A DNA stretch of 64,000 nucleotides from Candidatus Thiodiazotropha sp. (ex Monitilora ramsayi) (GTDB taxonomy: Bacteria; Pseudomonadota; Gammaproteobacteria; Chromatiales; Chromatiaceae), in contig JAHXIP010000002.1 of assembly GCA_025655575.1 (NCBI GenBank), positions 278,761 to 342,760 on the forward strand. Reading direction: 5' to 3'. How positions within the stretch are numbered: the stretch's first letter is position 1; every line of letters begins with the position of its first letter. This document shows positions 9,805 to 18,508 of the stretch, in pieces. The notes under the pieces were generated by a model. The model was not told the origin of the DNA and ran no database searches. It saw only the letters and a list, made by a program, of their open reading frames with translations. The position numbers were made by a program, and so were the translations under genes.

Positions 9805-10449
9805 ATGCAAGATAAAACCCATCATCCCGCCGATCGATTCATCATCGGTTTCGACCAAGCCCTACGCACGCTGTTCGGTCGCCCTCAGGTCACAGAGCGA
9901 CCCGACCCGGCCGACATGCATCCGGAAGCCGATATGAGTGAGCAGGAGAGGGACATAACCGCCCGTCTCATGCGGATCAATCATACGGGGGAGGTCTGCG
10001 CCCAAGCGCTCTACCAGGGACAGGCCCTGACCGCCAAGCTACCTGAGGTCCGTGACAGCATGGAAAGGGCAGCTCAGGAGGAGAATGATCACCTCGACTG
10101 GTGCGAGTCCCGCCTCAAGGCCCTCGACAACAGAAAAAGTCTGTTGAACCCATTCTGGTATGCCGGATCGTTCATGATCGGTGCCGCAGCCGGCTTGGCG
10201 GGAGACAAGTGGAGCCTGGGATTTGTGGCAGAGACCGAGCACCAGGTGGAAGCCCATTTAGAAGACCATTTACGGAAGTTGCCCTCTCAGGACACCAAGA
10301 GCCGAGTGGTACTGGAACAGATGAAAGAAGATGAGATTCACCACGCCACGGTGGCGCTGGAAGCTGGGGGTGCGGAGTTGCCAAGTCCCATCAAACTGGC
10401 GATGAAGCTGACATCAAAGTTGATGACGAAATCTGTCTACTACCTCTGA
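9805..10449 (+). CDS. coq7: 3-demethoxyubiquinol 3-hydroxylase Coq7
   Basis: The 214-residue di-iron enzyme performs the last ring hydroxylation of ubiquinone biosynthesis. It shows the ferritin-like ligand set: MRINHTGEVCAQ, EENDHLDW (ExxH), ETEHQVEAH and DEIHHA. A hydrophobic hairpin (WYAGSFMIGAAAGLAG) probably contacts the membrane. Gammaproteobacteria use Coq7 or UbiF for this step; its presence here, with UbiH and a second UbiH-family flavoenzyme at 28-30 kb, suggests the UbiF reaction is assigned to Coq7. It may be co-transcribed with the GlcF-like gene upstream. The residues expected of the family are present and the length is normal. Confidence 0.95.
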   Translation: MQDKTHHPADRFIIGFDQALRTLFGRPQVTERPDPADMHPEADMSEQERDITARLMRINHTGEVCAQALYQGQALTAKLPEVRDSMERAAQEENDHLDWCESRLKALDNRKSLLNPFWYAGSFMIGAAAGLAGDKWSLGFVAETEHQVEAHLEDHLRKLPSQDTKSRVVLEQMKEDEIHHATVALEAGGAELPSPIKLAMKLTSKLMTKSVYYL

Positions 10450-10453
10450 ACAA

Positions 10454-10615
10454 TTATCCGGCGTTCGGGTCTACCTGGACCACTTCTGTATCCACCATGC
10501 GATCCCGGTCGGCCGTGCCGATCTGAATCGCCAGGGTCATGCCAAATCCAATAACCACCAGAACCAATAGAACCGCAAAAAAGTCGGGGGTTCTATGGGG
10601 ATGTCTTGTATTCAT
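10454..10615 (-). CDS. Putative 53-aa single-pass membrane protein, not in ORF track
   Basis: An ATG at 10615 opens a 53-codon frame too short for the track. It begins MNTRHPHRTPDFF and continues with one clear hydrophobic helix (about 12-30, FFAVLLVLVVIGFGMTLAI). The tail is hydrophilic and acidic, ending VDTEVVQVDPNAG. The positive-inside rule predicts a cytoplasmic basic N terminus and a periplasmic tail. The stop lies 4 bp past the coq7 stop on the opposite strand, so the frame neatly fills the coq7-ankyrin gap. The Shine-Dalgarno match is weak (ttggtg). I do not recognise a family; composition makes a real small membrane protein more likely than chance. Confidence 0.5.
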   Translation of the reverse strand: MNTRHPHRTPDFFAVLLVLVVIGFGMTLAIQIGTADRDRMVDTEVVQVDPNAG

Positions 10616-10712
10616 AGCGCACCAAGTTAATCAATCAGTTAAGTTAAACTATTAATCCTGACCATCAACTTAACCTTGAACCTGTTCACGTTGCTGTATA
10701 GAAACCATCCAA

Positions 10713-11192
10713 TTACTGCTTTGCATTCCCATCCGGCGCCGTTTCAGACGCTCCCAGCTCACTCAACAATGCCGAGACTGGCTCGTGACCACCACGGTTT
10801 GCCAATCCCAGGGCAGTATTACCGGACTGATCCGCCGCATTTACGTCAGCACCGCGCTGTACCAGCAGCCTGACGACTTCCAGGTGTCCAAATGCGGATG
10901 CCTCCATCAAAGGCGTACCGCCACGGGGACCGGCGAGGTTAACATCAGCCCCTGCAGCCAAAAGCGCCTTTACGGTGTAGGTATTGCCATTGAACGCAGC
11001 CAATTGAAGCAATGACCGTCCAGCCTGGTTCTTACTATCGACACTGACTCCCTGTGCAAGCAGGTCCTCGACCTGACGTACCTCTCCAAGTGTGACCGCC
11101 GCAATCAACAACCGGGTCGTTTGCGGGTCATCTGCTGCCCAACAACCACTTGATCCTACGATCAGGAGTAATATGAAAAAAAAACCTCTCAT
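10713..11192 (-). CDS. Exported ankyrin-repeat protein
   Basis: The 159-residue protein starts with a signal peptide (MRGFFFILLLIVGSSGCWA; cleavage near AWA/AD, or a lipoprotein-like Cys at 17) and then has about four ankyrin repeats. Diagnostic units are LLAQGVSVDSKNQAGRSLLQLAA, LLAAGADVNLAGPRGGTPLMEAS and LVQRGADVNAADQSGNTALGLA. Ankyrin repeats mediate protein binding; export predicts a periplasmic scaffold or inhibitor, for example of a periplasmic enzyme. No partner gene is obvious nearby. It is monocistronic on the minus strand. Whether Cys17 is lipidated is uncertain because GSSGC is a poor lipobox. Confidence 0.85.
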   Translation of the reverse strand: MRGFFFILLLIVGSSGCWAADDPQTTRLLIAAVTLGEVRQVEDLLAQGVSVDSKNQAGRSLLQLAAFNGNTYTVKALLAAGADVNLAGPRGGTPLMEASAFGHLEVVRLLVQRGADVNAADQSGNTALGLANRGGHEPVSALLSELGASETAPDGNAKQ

Positions 11193-11437
11193 CTCATAAC
11201 CTTACGTTTCACGTGCCGATGCTTTATCTGTCGGCTGAAGCCATTTATTCTTGAAAAAAGTGTCATATTCAGTAGACCCCATTCACATTTCGAGTCAGGT
11301 CATGCAACTTTTCAGGGATATATCAGCGCGTGTAAAGCCACTTTGGCACTCAACATGGGATTCTTACACGTTGCACAATATGCGCCCCCTAAGTACCCTT
11401 TAAGCAGCTATAAAAAACGACCGGAAACGAACTTTCG

Positions 11438-11821
11438 ATGGAACAAGAATCTCCCAATCAAATTGATGTTCAGGTTGAGACGAACTACATGGAGTCACAG
11501 TCGCAACCGGAAGAGCAGCGCTTTGTCTTCTCCTATACCGTCACCATACGGAATGAGGGCGACATGCCTGCACGCCTGATGAATCGCCACTGGATCATTA
11601 CCGATGCCAACGGCAAGGTTCAGGAGGTGCGTGGTGAGGGTGTGGTCGGTGAGCAGCCTCATCTTAAGCCCGGCGAGACTTTTCGCTATACCAGCGGCAC
11701 CGTCCTCGATACCCCCGTGGGGAGCATGCAAGGCAGTTACGACATGGTCGACAACCTCGGGAAACATTTTGACGCTACGATACCTCCCTTCTCGCTGGCC
11801 AGACCCGGCAGTCTCCATTAA
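11438..11821 (+). CDS. apaG: ApaG family protein
   Basis: The 127-residue protein is a single ApaG domain with FVFSYTVTIRNEG, the RHWIITDANGKVQEVRGEGVVGEQP core and an immunoglobulin-like beta fold. ApaG was linked genetically to Co2+/Mg2+ homeostasis in Salmonella, and its biochemical role is not settled. It is followed by a small membrane protein and apaH. In E. coli the order is ksgA-apaG-apaH; here ksgA is missing upstream and a membrane gene is inserted between apaG and apaH. The ATG at 11438 gives the standard length. Confidence 0.95.
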   Translation: MEQESPNQIDVQVETNYMESQSQPEEQRFVFSYTVTIRNEGDMPARLMNRHWIITDANGKVQEVRGEGVVGEQPHLKPGETFRYTSGTVLDTPVGSMQGSYDMVDNLGKHFDATIPPFSLARPGSLH

Positions 11822-11848
11822 CTTCATCGATACCGAATCGGAGTGACT

Positions 11849-12475
11849 ATGCAGCAGGCCACGCGGTTCTCTGAACCCATAGGGTTAGCCGCAGGTATTT
11901 TGTTACTGCTCATACTCAGCGGTATCGACCCGGTTGCCGACCGCTATACCTGGTTCCTCGAAACCGCGCCGGTGATGATCGGCCTGGTACTGCTTACCAT
12001 GACATGGAATCGGTTCCCACTGACCCTGCTGCTCTGCCGACTGTTGGCGTTTCACGCAGTTATTCTGATGATTGGCGGCTTCTACACCTATGCCGAGGTC
12101 CCCCTCTTCAACTGGTTGCAGGAGGTATTCGATCTCTCCCGTAACCATTACGATCGGGTGGGGCATTTTGTGCAGGGATTCGTCCCCGCCATACTGGCCC
12201 GCGAGATCCTGTTAAGACGTTCACCGCTACAGCCCGGTCGCTGGCTATTCTTTCTCTGCCTCTCTATCTGCCTTGCATTCAGTGCCTTCTATGAGTTGAT
12301 CGAGTGGTGGGTAGCGTTACTCAGCGAACAGGCAGCCGATGCTTTTCTCGGTACGCAGGGGGACCCCTGGGATACACAGACTGACATGTTTCTTGCCCTG
12401 ATCGGCGCAACCTGTGCGCTCTTGTTACTATCAACACCTCACGACAAACAACTCGAGCGGATGAAAAATATCTGA
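11849..12475 (+). CDS. DUF2238 (YjdF-like) inner-membrane protein
   Basis: The 208-residue polytopic membrane protein has about six hydrophobic segments and the family-typical block NHYDRVGHFVQGFVPAILAREIL (about 98-120). It also has FYELIEWWVALLSEQAADAFLGTQGDPWDTQTDM, in which Glu, His and Asp residues sit at membrane boundaries. The function of the family is unknown. The track start at 11843 is a GTG, but the ATG at 11849 has GGAG five bases upstream and is preferred. It overlaps the apaH start by one base (TGATG), so the two are translationally coupled. The apaG gene precedes it by 27 bp. Confidence 0.85.
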   Translation: MQQATRFSEPIGLAAGILLLLILSGIDPVADRYTWFLETAPVMIGLVLLTMTWNRFPLTLLLCRLLAFHAVILMIGGFYTYAEVPLFNWLQEVFDLSRNHYDRVGHFVQGFVPAILAREILLRRSPLQPGRWLFFLCLSICLAFSAFYELIEWWVALLSEQAADAFLGTQGDPWDTQTDMFLALIGATCALLLLSTPHDKQLERMKNI

Positions 12476-13314
12476 TGGCGACGTACGCGATCGGTGATGT
12501 ACAAGGATGCTATGACGACCTCATGGCATTGCTGGAGAAAATTGGTTTTGATTCTGATAATGACAAACTCTGGCTTGCCGGCGACCTGGTCAACCGAGGC
12601 CCCAAGTCACTTGAAGTACTGCGTTTCGTAAAGTCGTTAAAGGACCAGGCCGTCACCGTGCTGGGCAATCATGACCTGCATCTGCTTGCCCTTTCACAAG
12701 GCAACCGCAGCCACTACAAACACGGCACGCTTGATGAAATACTCAAGGCGCCTGACCGGGACGAGTTGATCCACTGGCTACGTCATCGCCCACTGATGCA
12801 TCATAGTGAAAAGCGTGGTTACAGCATGATCCACGCTGGCCTGCCACCCCAGTGGGATCTCAAAACAGCCCTCGCCTGCGCAGGTGAACTGGAAAAGACC
12901 CTCAGGGGATCCGGCTTCCGTGAATTTTGCCAGAAGATGTACGGTAACCATCCCGACCAGTGGCAAAGCAGCTTGAAAGGTATCGAACGCTTACGCTTCA
13001 TTACCAATGCCTTCACCCGCTTGAGATACTGCACAAAAGACGGCAGGTTGTCATTGCGTGACAAGGGTTCGCCAGGTTCTCAATCTAAAGGGGCACTGCC
13101 CTGGTTTGAGATAGCGAATCGCGCCACCCGCAACAACCGCATCCTTTTTGGCCACTGGTCAACCCTGGGCTATCATCATTCAAACAATGTCTGGTGCCTC
13201 GATAGCGGCTGCTTATGGGGCGGACAACTTACCGCCCTGCGCGTGCGCAAATCGCAACCACCGAAACCGATTCATCTCGCCTGTCCCGGGACGGTGAAAC
13301 CGACGAAAAAATAG
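12475..13314 (+). CDS. apaH: Symmetrical bis(5'-nucleosyl)-tetraphosphatase ApaH
   Basis: The 279-residue metallophosphoesterase hydrolyses Ap4A to two ADP. It has the five phosphoesterase signatures: GDVQGCYDD (about 7-15), GDLVNRGP (about 36-43), GNHD (about 63-66), a MIHAGLPP block (about 118-125), and a C-terminal FGHWSTLG segment. It also removes dinucleoside-tetraphosphate caps from RNA in E. coli. It overlaps the preceding DUF2238 gene by one base and is separated by 47 bp from the AIM24-like gene. Length and motifs are those of the family. Confidence 0.97.
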   Translation: MATYAIGDVQGCYDDLMALLEKIGFDSDNDKLWLAGDLVNRGPKSLEVLRFVKSLKDQAVTVLGNHDLHLLALSQGNRSHYKHGTLDEILKAPDRDELIHWLRHRPLMHHSEKRGYSMIHAGLPPQWDLKTALACAGELEKTLRGSGFREFCQKMYGNHPDQWQSSLKGIERLRFITNAFTRLRYCTKDGRLSLRDKGSPGSQSKGALPWFEIANRATRNNRILFGHWSTLGYHHSNNVWCLDSGCLWGGQLTALRVRKSQPPKPIHLACPGTVKPTKK

Positions 13315-13361
13315 ACCGCCAATTCGAAAGTCGTCCTGATTGAATAAAAAAGGAGCCTCCC

Positions 13362-14114
13362 ATGCGCGCCCACGAGATTGATTATCAAATCATCGGCCAT
13401 GATATGCAGCTTGTAGAGATCTATCTTGACCCGGGCGAGACGGTTATTGCCGAAGCAGGCTCCATGACCTACATGGACGAGCAAATAGGCTTCGAGACCA
13501 AAATGGGCGATGGCGCTGATCCCGACGAGGGGTTTTTCGGCAAACTGTTCAGTGCTGGCAAACGCATGCTCACCGGTGAATCTGTCTTTACTACCCATTT
13601 CACCCATAGCGGCACTGCCGATAAAGCCACAGTAGCCTTTTCCGCCCCTTACCCCGGCTCCGTCATGCCGCTCGATCTCAGCCAGCTAGGCGGACAGATC
13701 ACCTGCCAGAAGGACGCCTTTCTCTGCGCCGCCCTGGGCACCCGACTCGACATTGCTTTCAATAAGCGGCTCGGCAGTGGATTATTCGGTGGCGAGGGTT
13801 TCATCCTGCAAAAACTCGAAGGTGACGGGCTTGCCTTCATTCAGGCGGGGGGAACTGTTGTTGAAAAGCAACTCAATGGAGAAACCCTGCGTATCGACAC
13901 TGGCTGCCTGGTCGGCTTCACCGATGGCATCGAATACGATATCCGCATGGCGGGAGGACTTAAATCGATGATATTTGGTGGTGAAGGACTCTTTCTCGCC
14001 ACCTTGAGCGGGACTGGGAAAGTCTGGATTCAAAGCCTGCCCTTCTCACGGATGGCCGACCGAATTCTGCAACATGCCCCGCAGGGCGGAGGCAAAGACC
14101 GGGGTGAGGATTAA
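13362..14114 (+). CDS. TIGR00266/AIM24-family protein
   Basis: The 250-residue protein belongs to the AIM24-like family (TIGR00266). It opens with [33 protein letters not shown] and contains the repeated beta-roll glycine patterns [27 protein letters not shown] and [23 protein letters not shown]. No catalytic motif is apparent and its bacterial function is not established; yeast AIM24 concerns mitochondrial inner-membrane organisation. A strong AAGGAG precedes the ATG. The stop codon overlaps the convergent folA stop by four bases, so the two genes share their 3' end. Confidence 0.88.
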   Translation: MRAHEIDYQIIGHDMQLVEIYLDPGETVIAEAGSMTYMDEQIGFETKMGDGADPDEGFFGKLFSAGKRMLTGESVFTTHFTHSGTADKATVAFSAPYPGSVMPLDLSQLGGQITCQKDAFLCAALGTRLDIAFNKRLGSGLFGGEGFILQKLEGDGLAFIQAGGTVVEKQLNGETLRIDTGCLVGFTDGIEYDIRMAGGLKSMIFGGEGLFLATLSGTGKVWIQSLPFSRMADRILQHAPQGGGKDRGED

Positions 14115-14617
14115 GCTGCCTTCTTCTCCAATTCAAGAAAAGTATAGGCATAGGGATTTTTCTCATCTGCCGGGTGAGGCTCCCGACTCACTTCCCGCCA
14201 ACTATCCCAGTCGATCTCAGGGAAACAGGCATCGCCTTCTGCGACCACATCCACCAGCGTCAAATAGAGACGATCGGCTCTCGGCAATGTTTCCTTATAT
14301 ATAGCCCCTCCACCGACAATCATGATCTCCGGCACTCCACCAGCGGCAGCCAGTGCATCAACCACCGTGTGGACCACAGTGCACGACTCGGCCTGGTAGC
14401 TGGTATCCCTTGTGATCACGATATGCCTGCGTCCGGGCAAGACTCCCGGCAGAGACTCCCAGGTCTTACGCCCCATAATGATGGGCTTACCCATAGTGAT
14501 CGCCTTAAAATGACTCAGATCTGCCGGCAGACGCCAGGGTAACTGGTTTTCTCGGCCGATAATTCCGTTCTTCGCCATCGCTACGATGATCGATATCAGC
14601 GGTTTTTCATCATCCAC
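14111..14617 (-). CDS. folA: Dihydrofolate reductase
   Basis: The 168-residue enzyme reduces dihydrofolate to tetrahydrofolate with NADPH. It has the FolA blocks [31 protein letters not shown] (substrate site with catalytic Asp at about 34), [25 protein letters not shown], and [13 protein letters not shown] (NADPH site). Its start at 14617 abuts the thyA stop, so the two folate-cycle genes form one unit with lgt upstream. Clustering of folA with apaH recalls the E. coli folA-apaH neighbourhood. Length is slightly above E. coli FolA (159). Confidence 0.97.
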   Translation of the reverse strand: MDDEKPLISIIVAMAKNGIIGRENQLPWRLPADLSHFKAITMGKPIIMGRKTWESLPGVLPGRRHIVITRDTSYQAESCTVVHTVVDALAAAGGVPEIMIVGGGAIYKETLPRADRLYLTLVDVVAEGDACFPEIDWDSWREVSREPHPADEKNPYAYTFLELEKKAA

Positions 14618-15411
14618 TAAACTGCCACCGGCGCCTTGATATGGGGATGCGGATCGTAATCGACCAGTTCGAAATCCTCGAAACGAAATCCAAAAATATC
14701 CTTCACTGTTGGATTGATCCGCATGGTCGGCAAGTTACGCAGATCACGACTCAACTGCAATTCCGCCTGATCGATATGATTGCTGTAGAGATGGGCATCG
14801 CCGAAAGTATGCACGAATTCACCGGGCTGCAGACCGGTCACTTGTGCCATCATCATGGTCAATAGGGCGTAGGAGGCAATATTGAACGGCACACCAAGAA
14901 AGATATCGGCACTCCGCTGATAGAGCTGGCAAGAGAGACGTCCATCGGCCACATAGAACTGAAACAGGCAGTGGCAGGGAGGTAGTGCCATGTGCTCGAT
15001 ATCGGCAGGATTCCAGGCTGAGACGATGAGGCGACGTGAATCGGGGTTGGTACGGATTTGACTCACCAACTGGCTGATCTGGTCTATCTGGCCACCATCA
15101 GAGGTAGGCCAGGAACGCCACTGATGGCCATAAACCGGCCCCAGATCACCATTCTCATCTGCCCACTCATCCCAAATACTCACCCCGTTATCTTTCAGAT
15201 AAGCGACGTTGGTATCGCCTTTGAGAAACCAGAGCAGTTCATGAATGATCGAGCGCAGGTGGAGTTTTTTTGTGGTCAACACGGGAAAACCGTCGGCGAG
15301 ATCAAAACGCATCTGGTAACCGAAGACGCTGCGCGTGCCGGTTCCGGTACGATCCTCCTTCACCACACCCTGGTCACGCACGTGGCGCAACAGATCTAGA
15401 TACTGCTTCAT
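14617..15411 (-). CDS. thyA: Thymidylate synthase
   Basis: The 264-residue enzyme matches E. coli ThyA (264) in length. It has the folate-binding N terminus ([34 protein letters not shown]), the catalytic cysteine in [12 protein letters not shown] (about 146), and the substrate loop [23 protein letters not shown]. The C terminus KAPVAV is also typical. It converts dUMP to dTMP, consuming methylene-tetrahydrofolate and producing dihydrofolate, which FolA recycles. The gene overlaps lgt by four bases and folA by one, so the three are translationally linked in lgt-thyA-folA, as is common in gammaproteobacteria. Confidence 0.98.
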   Translation of the reverse strand: MKQYLDLLRHVRDQGVVKEDRTGTGTRSVFGYQMRFDLADGFPVLTTKKLHLRSIIHELLWFLKGDTNVAYLKDNGVSIWDEWADENGDLGPVYGHQWRSWPTSDGGQIDQISQLVSQIRTNPDSRRLIVSAWNPADIEHMALPPCHCLFQFYVADGRLSCQLYQRSADIFLGVPFNIASYALLTMMMAQVTGLQPGEFVHTFGDAHLYSNHIDQAELQLSRDLRNLPTMRINPTVKDIFGFRFEDFELVDYDPHPHIKAPVAV

Positions 15412-16259
15412 GAAGTTGTTTCCAATGGCGCTTTTGAGCGATAGGCCAGAAAAAGCAAAAGTATGCCGAACAATATCATAGGTGCACTCAGAAGTTGCCC
15501 CATAGTCACCCAGTCAAAGGCGAGATAGCCGATATGCGCATCCGGCATGCGCACCAGCTCGACCAGAAAACGAAAGACGCCGTAACAGAGCAGAAAAAGC
15601 CCGGAGACAGCCATACGGGGTGGACCTTTTGCGGAAAAGAACCACAGGATCAGAAACAGCAGCACCCCTTCCAGCAGAAATTCATAGAGCTGGCTGGGGT
15701 GAACCGGCAGGGAATAGATGGCATCCACTGGCATGCCCAGGCGACTACAGAGCATACCGGCATCTGCACAGGGCACACGCATGCCCCAGGGCAGATTGGT
15801 GGGTCCACCCCAGAGTTCCGCATTGATAAAGTTGCCCAAGCGGCCCGTTCCCAGCCCAATCGTCACCAAGGGTGCGATAAAATCGGTTGCATCGAAAAAA
15901 GTACGGCCGTGACGACGGGCAAATAACCACATGGCCACCAGCACGCCGATCAGCCCCCCATGGAAGGACATGCCCCCATCCCAAACCCTGAAAAGTGAGA
16001 GCGGGTCTGCCAGGAATCCGCTGAATCCATAGAACAATACAGACCCGACGCGCCCACCCAGCACCACGCCCAAGACAATGTAAAACACAATGTCATCAAC
16101 CTGCTGCGGGGACCAGTGACAGCCCGGTTTTGCTGCCCGCACCCGGCCTAGCCACCAGCCACCCAGAAATCCGATCAGGTACGTCACGCCGTACCAGTGA
16201 ATCTTGAGCGGTCCAATCGCCAACAGCACCGGATCAATGAACTCAGGGTAAGTAATCAT
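15408..16259 (-). CDS. lgt: Prolipoprotein diacylglyceryl transferase
   Basis: The 283-residue polytopic membrane enzyme transfers diacylglycerol from phosphatidylglycerol to the lipobox cysteine of prolipoproteins. It carries the Lgt signature [13 protein letters not shown] (about 143-155), [12 protein letters not shown] near the N terminus, and [11 protein letters not shown]. Seven or so hydrophobic helices are visible. The track starts at a GTG at 16277; the internal ATG at 16259 gives [17 protein letters not shown], which aligns with the E. coli N terminus, so I use it. It is upstream of thyA with a 4-bp overlap. The window encodes several lipoproteins that would be substrates. Confidence 0.96.
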   Translation of the reverse strand: MITYPEFIDPVLLAIGPLKIHWYGVTYLIGFLGGWWLGRVRAAKPGCHWSPQQVDDIVFYIVLGVVLGGRVGSVLFYGFSGFLADPLSLFRVWDGGMSFHGGLIGVLVAMWLFARRHGRTFFDATDFIAPLVTIGLGTGRLGNFINAELWGGPTNLPWGMRVPCADAGMLCSRLGMPVDAIYSLPVHPSQLYEFLLEGVLLFLILWFFSAKGPPRMAVSGLFLLCYGVFRFLVELVRMPDAHIGYLAFDWVTMGQLLSAPMILFGILLLFLAYRSKAPLETTS

Positions 16260-16306
16260 GGTCGCGCATGGTATCACAAGGAATAAAGTTCACGAATCTG
16301 CCAAAT

Positions 16307-16325
16307 ATTCGTAAATTTACAGAAT
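16307..16325. promoter_or_regulatory. Palindrome, possible operator between lgt and the XRE gene
   Basis: A perfect 10-bp palindrome (gtaaatttac) is flanked by attc on one side and gaat on the other, making an imperfect 19-bp dyad in the divergent lgt/XRE spacer. Its position would suit a dimeric regulator such as the neighbouring HTH protein. The link is conjecture. Confidence 0.3.
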
Positions 16326-16499
16326 CCCGACGCCTATCTAATGGTACTATTCCGTGAAGCAGGTCACATTCCTCCCCCATAACGGAATTTATTTCGCAGA
16401 CGACGTGACGGACTTCTGCAGGGTGTCAAGTTTTTGATTGCAGCGCCGCTATCTCGTACAGACGATGCAGCACACCTTAGCATCCAAACGGGAAGGACT

Positions 16500-16874
16500 A
16501 TGAGCTACGTACACGCACAGAAATTTGAAACATACATACCGCGTAAAATGGATACTTTAGGATCTCGGTTAAGACGTAAAAGGCGAGAGCGCGGCTGGAC
16601 CCAGGAAGAACTGGCTCTGCGCGCAGGAACCAACCAAGCCGTGATCCAGAAGATCGAAAACGGTAAGAGCCTGCGACCGAGAAAGATCGATGAGATCGCA
16701 CAGGTACTGGATGTAAACCCTGCCTGGCTGATGTTCGGCGAAGAAGCCAGTACAGTTCTTGACGAAGAAGCAGAAGAAGTTGCCAAGGCCTGGCATCGCC
16801 TGCCAGAGCCCCTTCGAAGCCGCATCAAACGTAATATCTTCGAGCAGGTCCTGTTGCATTCGAATAAGAAGTAA
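16500..16874 (+). CDS. XRE-family helix-turn-helix regulator
   Basis: The 124-residue protein has a Cro/CI-type HTH (about 18-75) with GSRLRRKRRERGWTQEELALRAGTNQAVIQKIENGK. An acidic linker and a short helical tail follow. The conserved HTH positions (Q of WTQEEL, A of LRAGTNQ, I of IQKIENG) are intact. The track start at 16434 is a TTG; the ATG at 16500 follows GGAAGGA and is chosen. It is monocistronic and ends before a stem-loop. Targets are unknown; the palindrome upstream could be an autoregulatory site. Confidence 0.85.
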   Translation: MSYVHAQKFETYIPRKMDTLGSRLRRKRRERGWTQEELALRAGTNQAVIQKIENGKSLRPRKIDEIAQVLDVNPAWLMFGEEASTVLDEEAEEVAKAWHRLPEPLRSRIKRNIFEQVLLHSNKK

Positions 16875-16885
16875 TTTTCTCCGGC

Positions 16886-16911
16886 GCCGGGATGCAGTGC
16901 GTCATCCCGGC
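16886..16911. repeat. 9-bp inverted repeat (hairpin) after the XRE gene
   Basis: gccgggatg (16886-16894) and catcccggc (16903-16911) form a perfect 9-bp stem with an 8-base loop, 11 bases past the XRE stop codon. There is no T-tract immediately after it, so it could be a 3'-end stabiliser rather than a classical terminator. Confidence 0.6.
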
Positions 16912-17005
16912 AGCCTGCCTCTCTCTCCAATATCGAGTTCTTCCTGATTCACCCCATCAGAAGATATCTTTTTCTCGTTAATTCCAATAGCGGGATGACG
17001 GAGAC

Positions 17006-17035
17006 AAAAAACCCGGCGCATCGGCCGGGTTTTTT
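17006..17035. terminator. Bidirectional intrinsic terminator between XRE gene and beta-barrel gene
   Basis: acccggc/gccgggt stem with a 6-base loop is flanked by A6 on the left and T6 on the right. It could therefore terminate transcripts arriving from either side: the XRE gene on plus and the outer-membrane protein gene (stop at 17057) on minus. Confidence 0.85.
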
Positions 17036-17056
17036 GCTTATATTTCCAACCTGGAG

Positions 17057-17704
17057 TCAGAACCTGTATGAGGCTCCGAATGAGAATACCGGGTAGTATT
17101 TATAGTTTTTGATATCATCTTCGAATCGCTGCTCTTCAAGCGCGATATCGGCAGGATCGACCAGAGAAGCGCCAGCACCCGTTGGTACCAGACTCACGTT
17201 GCCCGAACCTTGAAACATGATACCGAGATCCACATTGAATCCCCAGCCCTTACCCGCTGCCAGGGCATTACCCCAACCGACACCCAAATAGGGGGCGGTA
17301 GAGTCGAAATCCAGTTTGGCATTGAGACCTATGCCCGGATAGGGGGTATCACCGATAGTGAGACTGTCTGATGTTGAGGAACCCGTCAGCTCGTTGCCGT
17401 TGCTCATCAAGCCGGCGGTAAAGCGGAAAGCCGATCCGAAGGGGTGCCAGTCGGCAAGTAAAGAAACGGACTGCAGCTCCAGGTCCAGGTCGTATTGGAT
17501 ATCGGAGATTGTCTCAGTGCGGTCGTAATCGAGTTTATTCAGACCCAGTCGGGCATTAAAGTGATCGGTCAGACCAAAGGTCCCTTCAACACCGAGCCCC
17601 AGACTGCCCAATTTGGCGGTCAGGGCAATATCCGTCGAGCCGGCGTTAGCCGTCGTCAGACCAAAACAGGCCAATCCTAAAAAAATCCCGAACCGCTTGT
17701 CCAT
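17057..17704 (-). CDS. Outer-membrane beta-barrel protein, function unknown
   Basis: The 215-residue protein has a signal peptide (MDKRFGIFLGLACFGLTTANA, cleavage near ANA/GS). Alternating amphipathic beta strands follow, such as GLGVEGTFGLTDHFNARLGLN and LQSVSLLADWHPFGSAFRFTAGLMSN. The C-terminal strand ends in an aromatic residue (FSFGASYRF), the mark of BAM-assembled barrels. About eight strands would fit. No specific transporter family is recognised; a plain OmpW/OmpA-like barrel is possible. The track start (17719) is a TTG; the ATG at 17704 follows GAGAGG and starts the signal peptide. Confidence 0.8.
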   Translation of the reverse strand: MDKRFGIFLGLACFGLTTANAGSTDIALTAKLGSLGLGVEGTFGLTDHFNARLGLNKLDYDRTETISDIQYDLDLELQSVSLLADWHPFGSAFRFTAGLMSNGNELTGSSTSDSLTIGDTPYPGIGLNAKLDFDSTAPYLGVGWGNALAAGKGWGFNVDLGIMFQGSGNVSLVPTGAGASLVDPADIALEEQRFEDDIKNYKYYPVFSFGASYRF

Positions 17705-17781
17705 GAAAATGCCTCTCAATTACCGGATCCATTCTGAGACCAGCTTAATATGAGATCTCTGCGGCAGCGTGGGAGGTTTCT

Positions 17782-18264
17782 TTAGTCATCCGACGAATCG
17801 GAGCGCCATTTTTCTTCTGCCTCGTCATCACTGATGCGGGCGTCCACCCAACGCTCACCACCCTCTGTCAGCTCTTTTTTCCAGAATGGGGCCTGCGTCT
17901 TTAGATAGTCTATAACAAATTCGCAGCCTAGGAAGGCTTCTTTTCGATGACTGCTTGCCACAACCACCACAACGATAGGGTCGGTAGGCCGCATTTCGCC
18001 CACCCGGTGCACCACTCGGCACCCCTGCAGGTCCCAGCGGCGTGACGCCTCCTCAACAATTTTGAGTAACGCCTTCTCCGTCATTCCCGGGTAGTGCTCG
18101 AGAAAAAGCCGGTCAACCTTGTCCCCCTCGTTCATATCGCGCATCAGTCCGATGAAACTCACCACGGCACCGATCATCGGGTTATCGGCACGCAGCTGAT
18201 CGACCTCGCGATGGGGATCTAAGGGTTCACTCTGCACATGGACATAGTTCACTGGATCAACCAC
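17782..18264 (-). CDS. moaE: Molybdopterin synthase catalytic subunit MoaE
   Basis: The 160-residue large subunit of molybdopterin synthase converts precursor Z (cPMP) to molybdopterin with sulfur delivered by MoaD. Recognisable blocks are GAVVSFIGLMRDMNEGDKVDRLFLEHYPGMTEKAL and RVGEMRPTDPIVVVVVASSHRKEAFLGCEF, followed by KTQAPFWKKEL, which carries the conserved active-site lysine. It is last in the moaB-moeA-moaD-moaE unit and its start overlaps the moaD stop by 8 bp. The C-terminal acidic tail (DDEAEEKWRSDSSDD) is a common extension. Confidence 0.96.
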   Translation of the reverse strand: MVDPVNYVHVQSEPLDPHREVDQLRADNPMIGAVVSFIGLMRDMNEGDKVDRLFLEHYPGMTEKALLKIVEEASRRWDLQGCRVVHRVGEMRPTDPIVVVVVASSHRKEAFLGCEFVIDYLKTQAPFWKKELTEGGERWVDARISDDEAEEKWRSDSSDD

Positions 18265-18508
18265 CCGTCACCGGTGGAAAGAATGCCACTTCATCTCCAT
18301 CCTTCAGTGGTGTGCTCTGATCGGCCACTTCTTGATTGACCGCCGCCATGACCCGCTGATCCTCAGCAAAGAGTCGCGACCAGGCACCGCCTCTGCCTCG
18401 CAAATCGGTCAACAGATCCTCTACACTGTTCACACGACCCGCCTCCAGCTGCTCGGTATCTGCACCCAGCTCTTCTCTGAAGCGGGCAAAAAACCTTACC
18501 TCAATCAT
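18257..18508 (-). CDS. moaD: Molybdopterin synthase sulfur carrier MoaD
   Basis: The 83-residue ubiquitin-fold protein begins MIEVRFFARFREELG and ends in the required GG (PPVTGG), which is adenylated and thiocarboxylated to carry the sulfur for MoaE. It overlaps moeA (upstream) by 4 bp and moaE (downstream) by 8 bp, so the subunits are produced together. Length is typical (81-90). No oddities. Confidence 0.97.
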   Translation of the reverse strand: MIEVRFFARFREELGADTEQLEAGRVNSVEDLLTDLRGRGGAWSRLFAEDQRVMAAVNQEVADQSTPLKDGDEVAFFPPVTGG

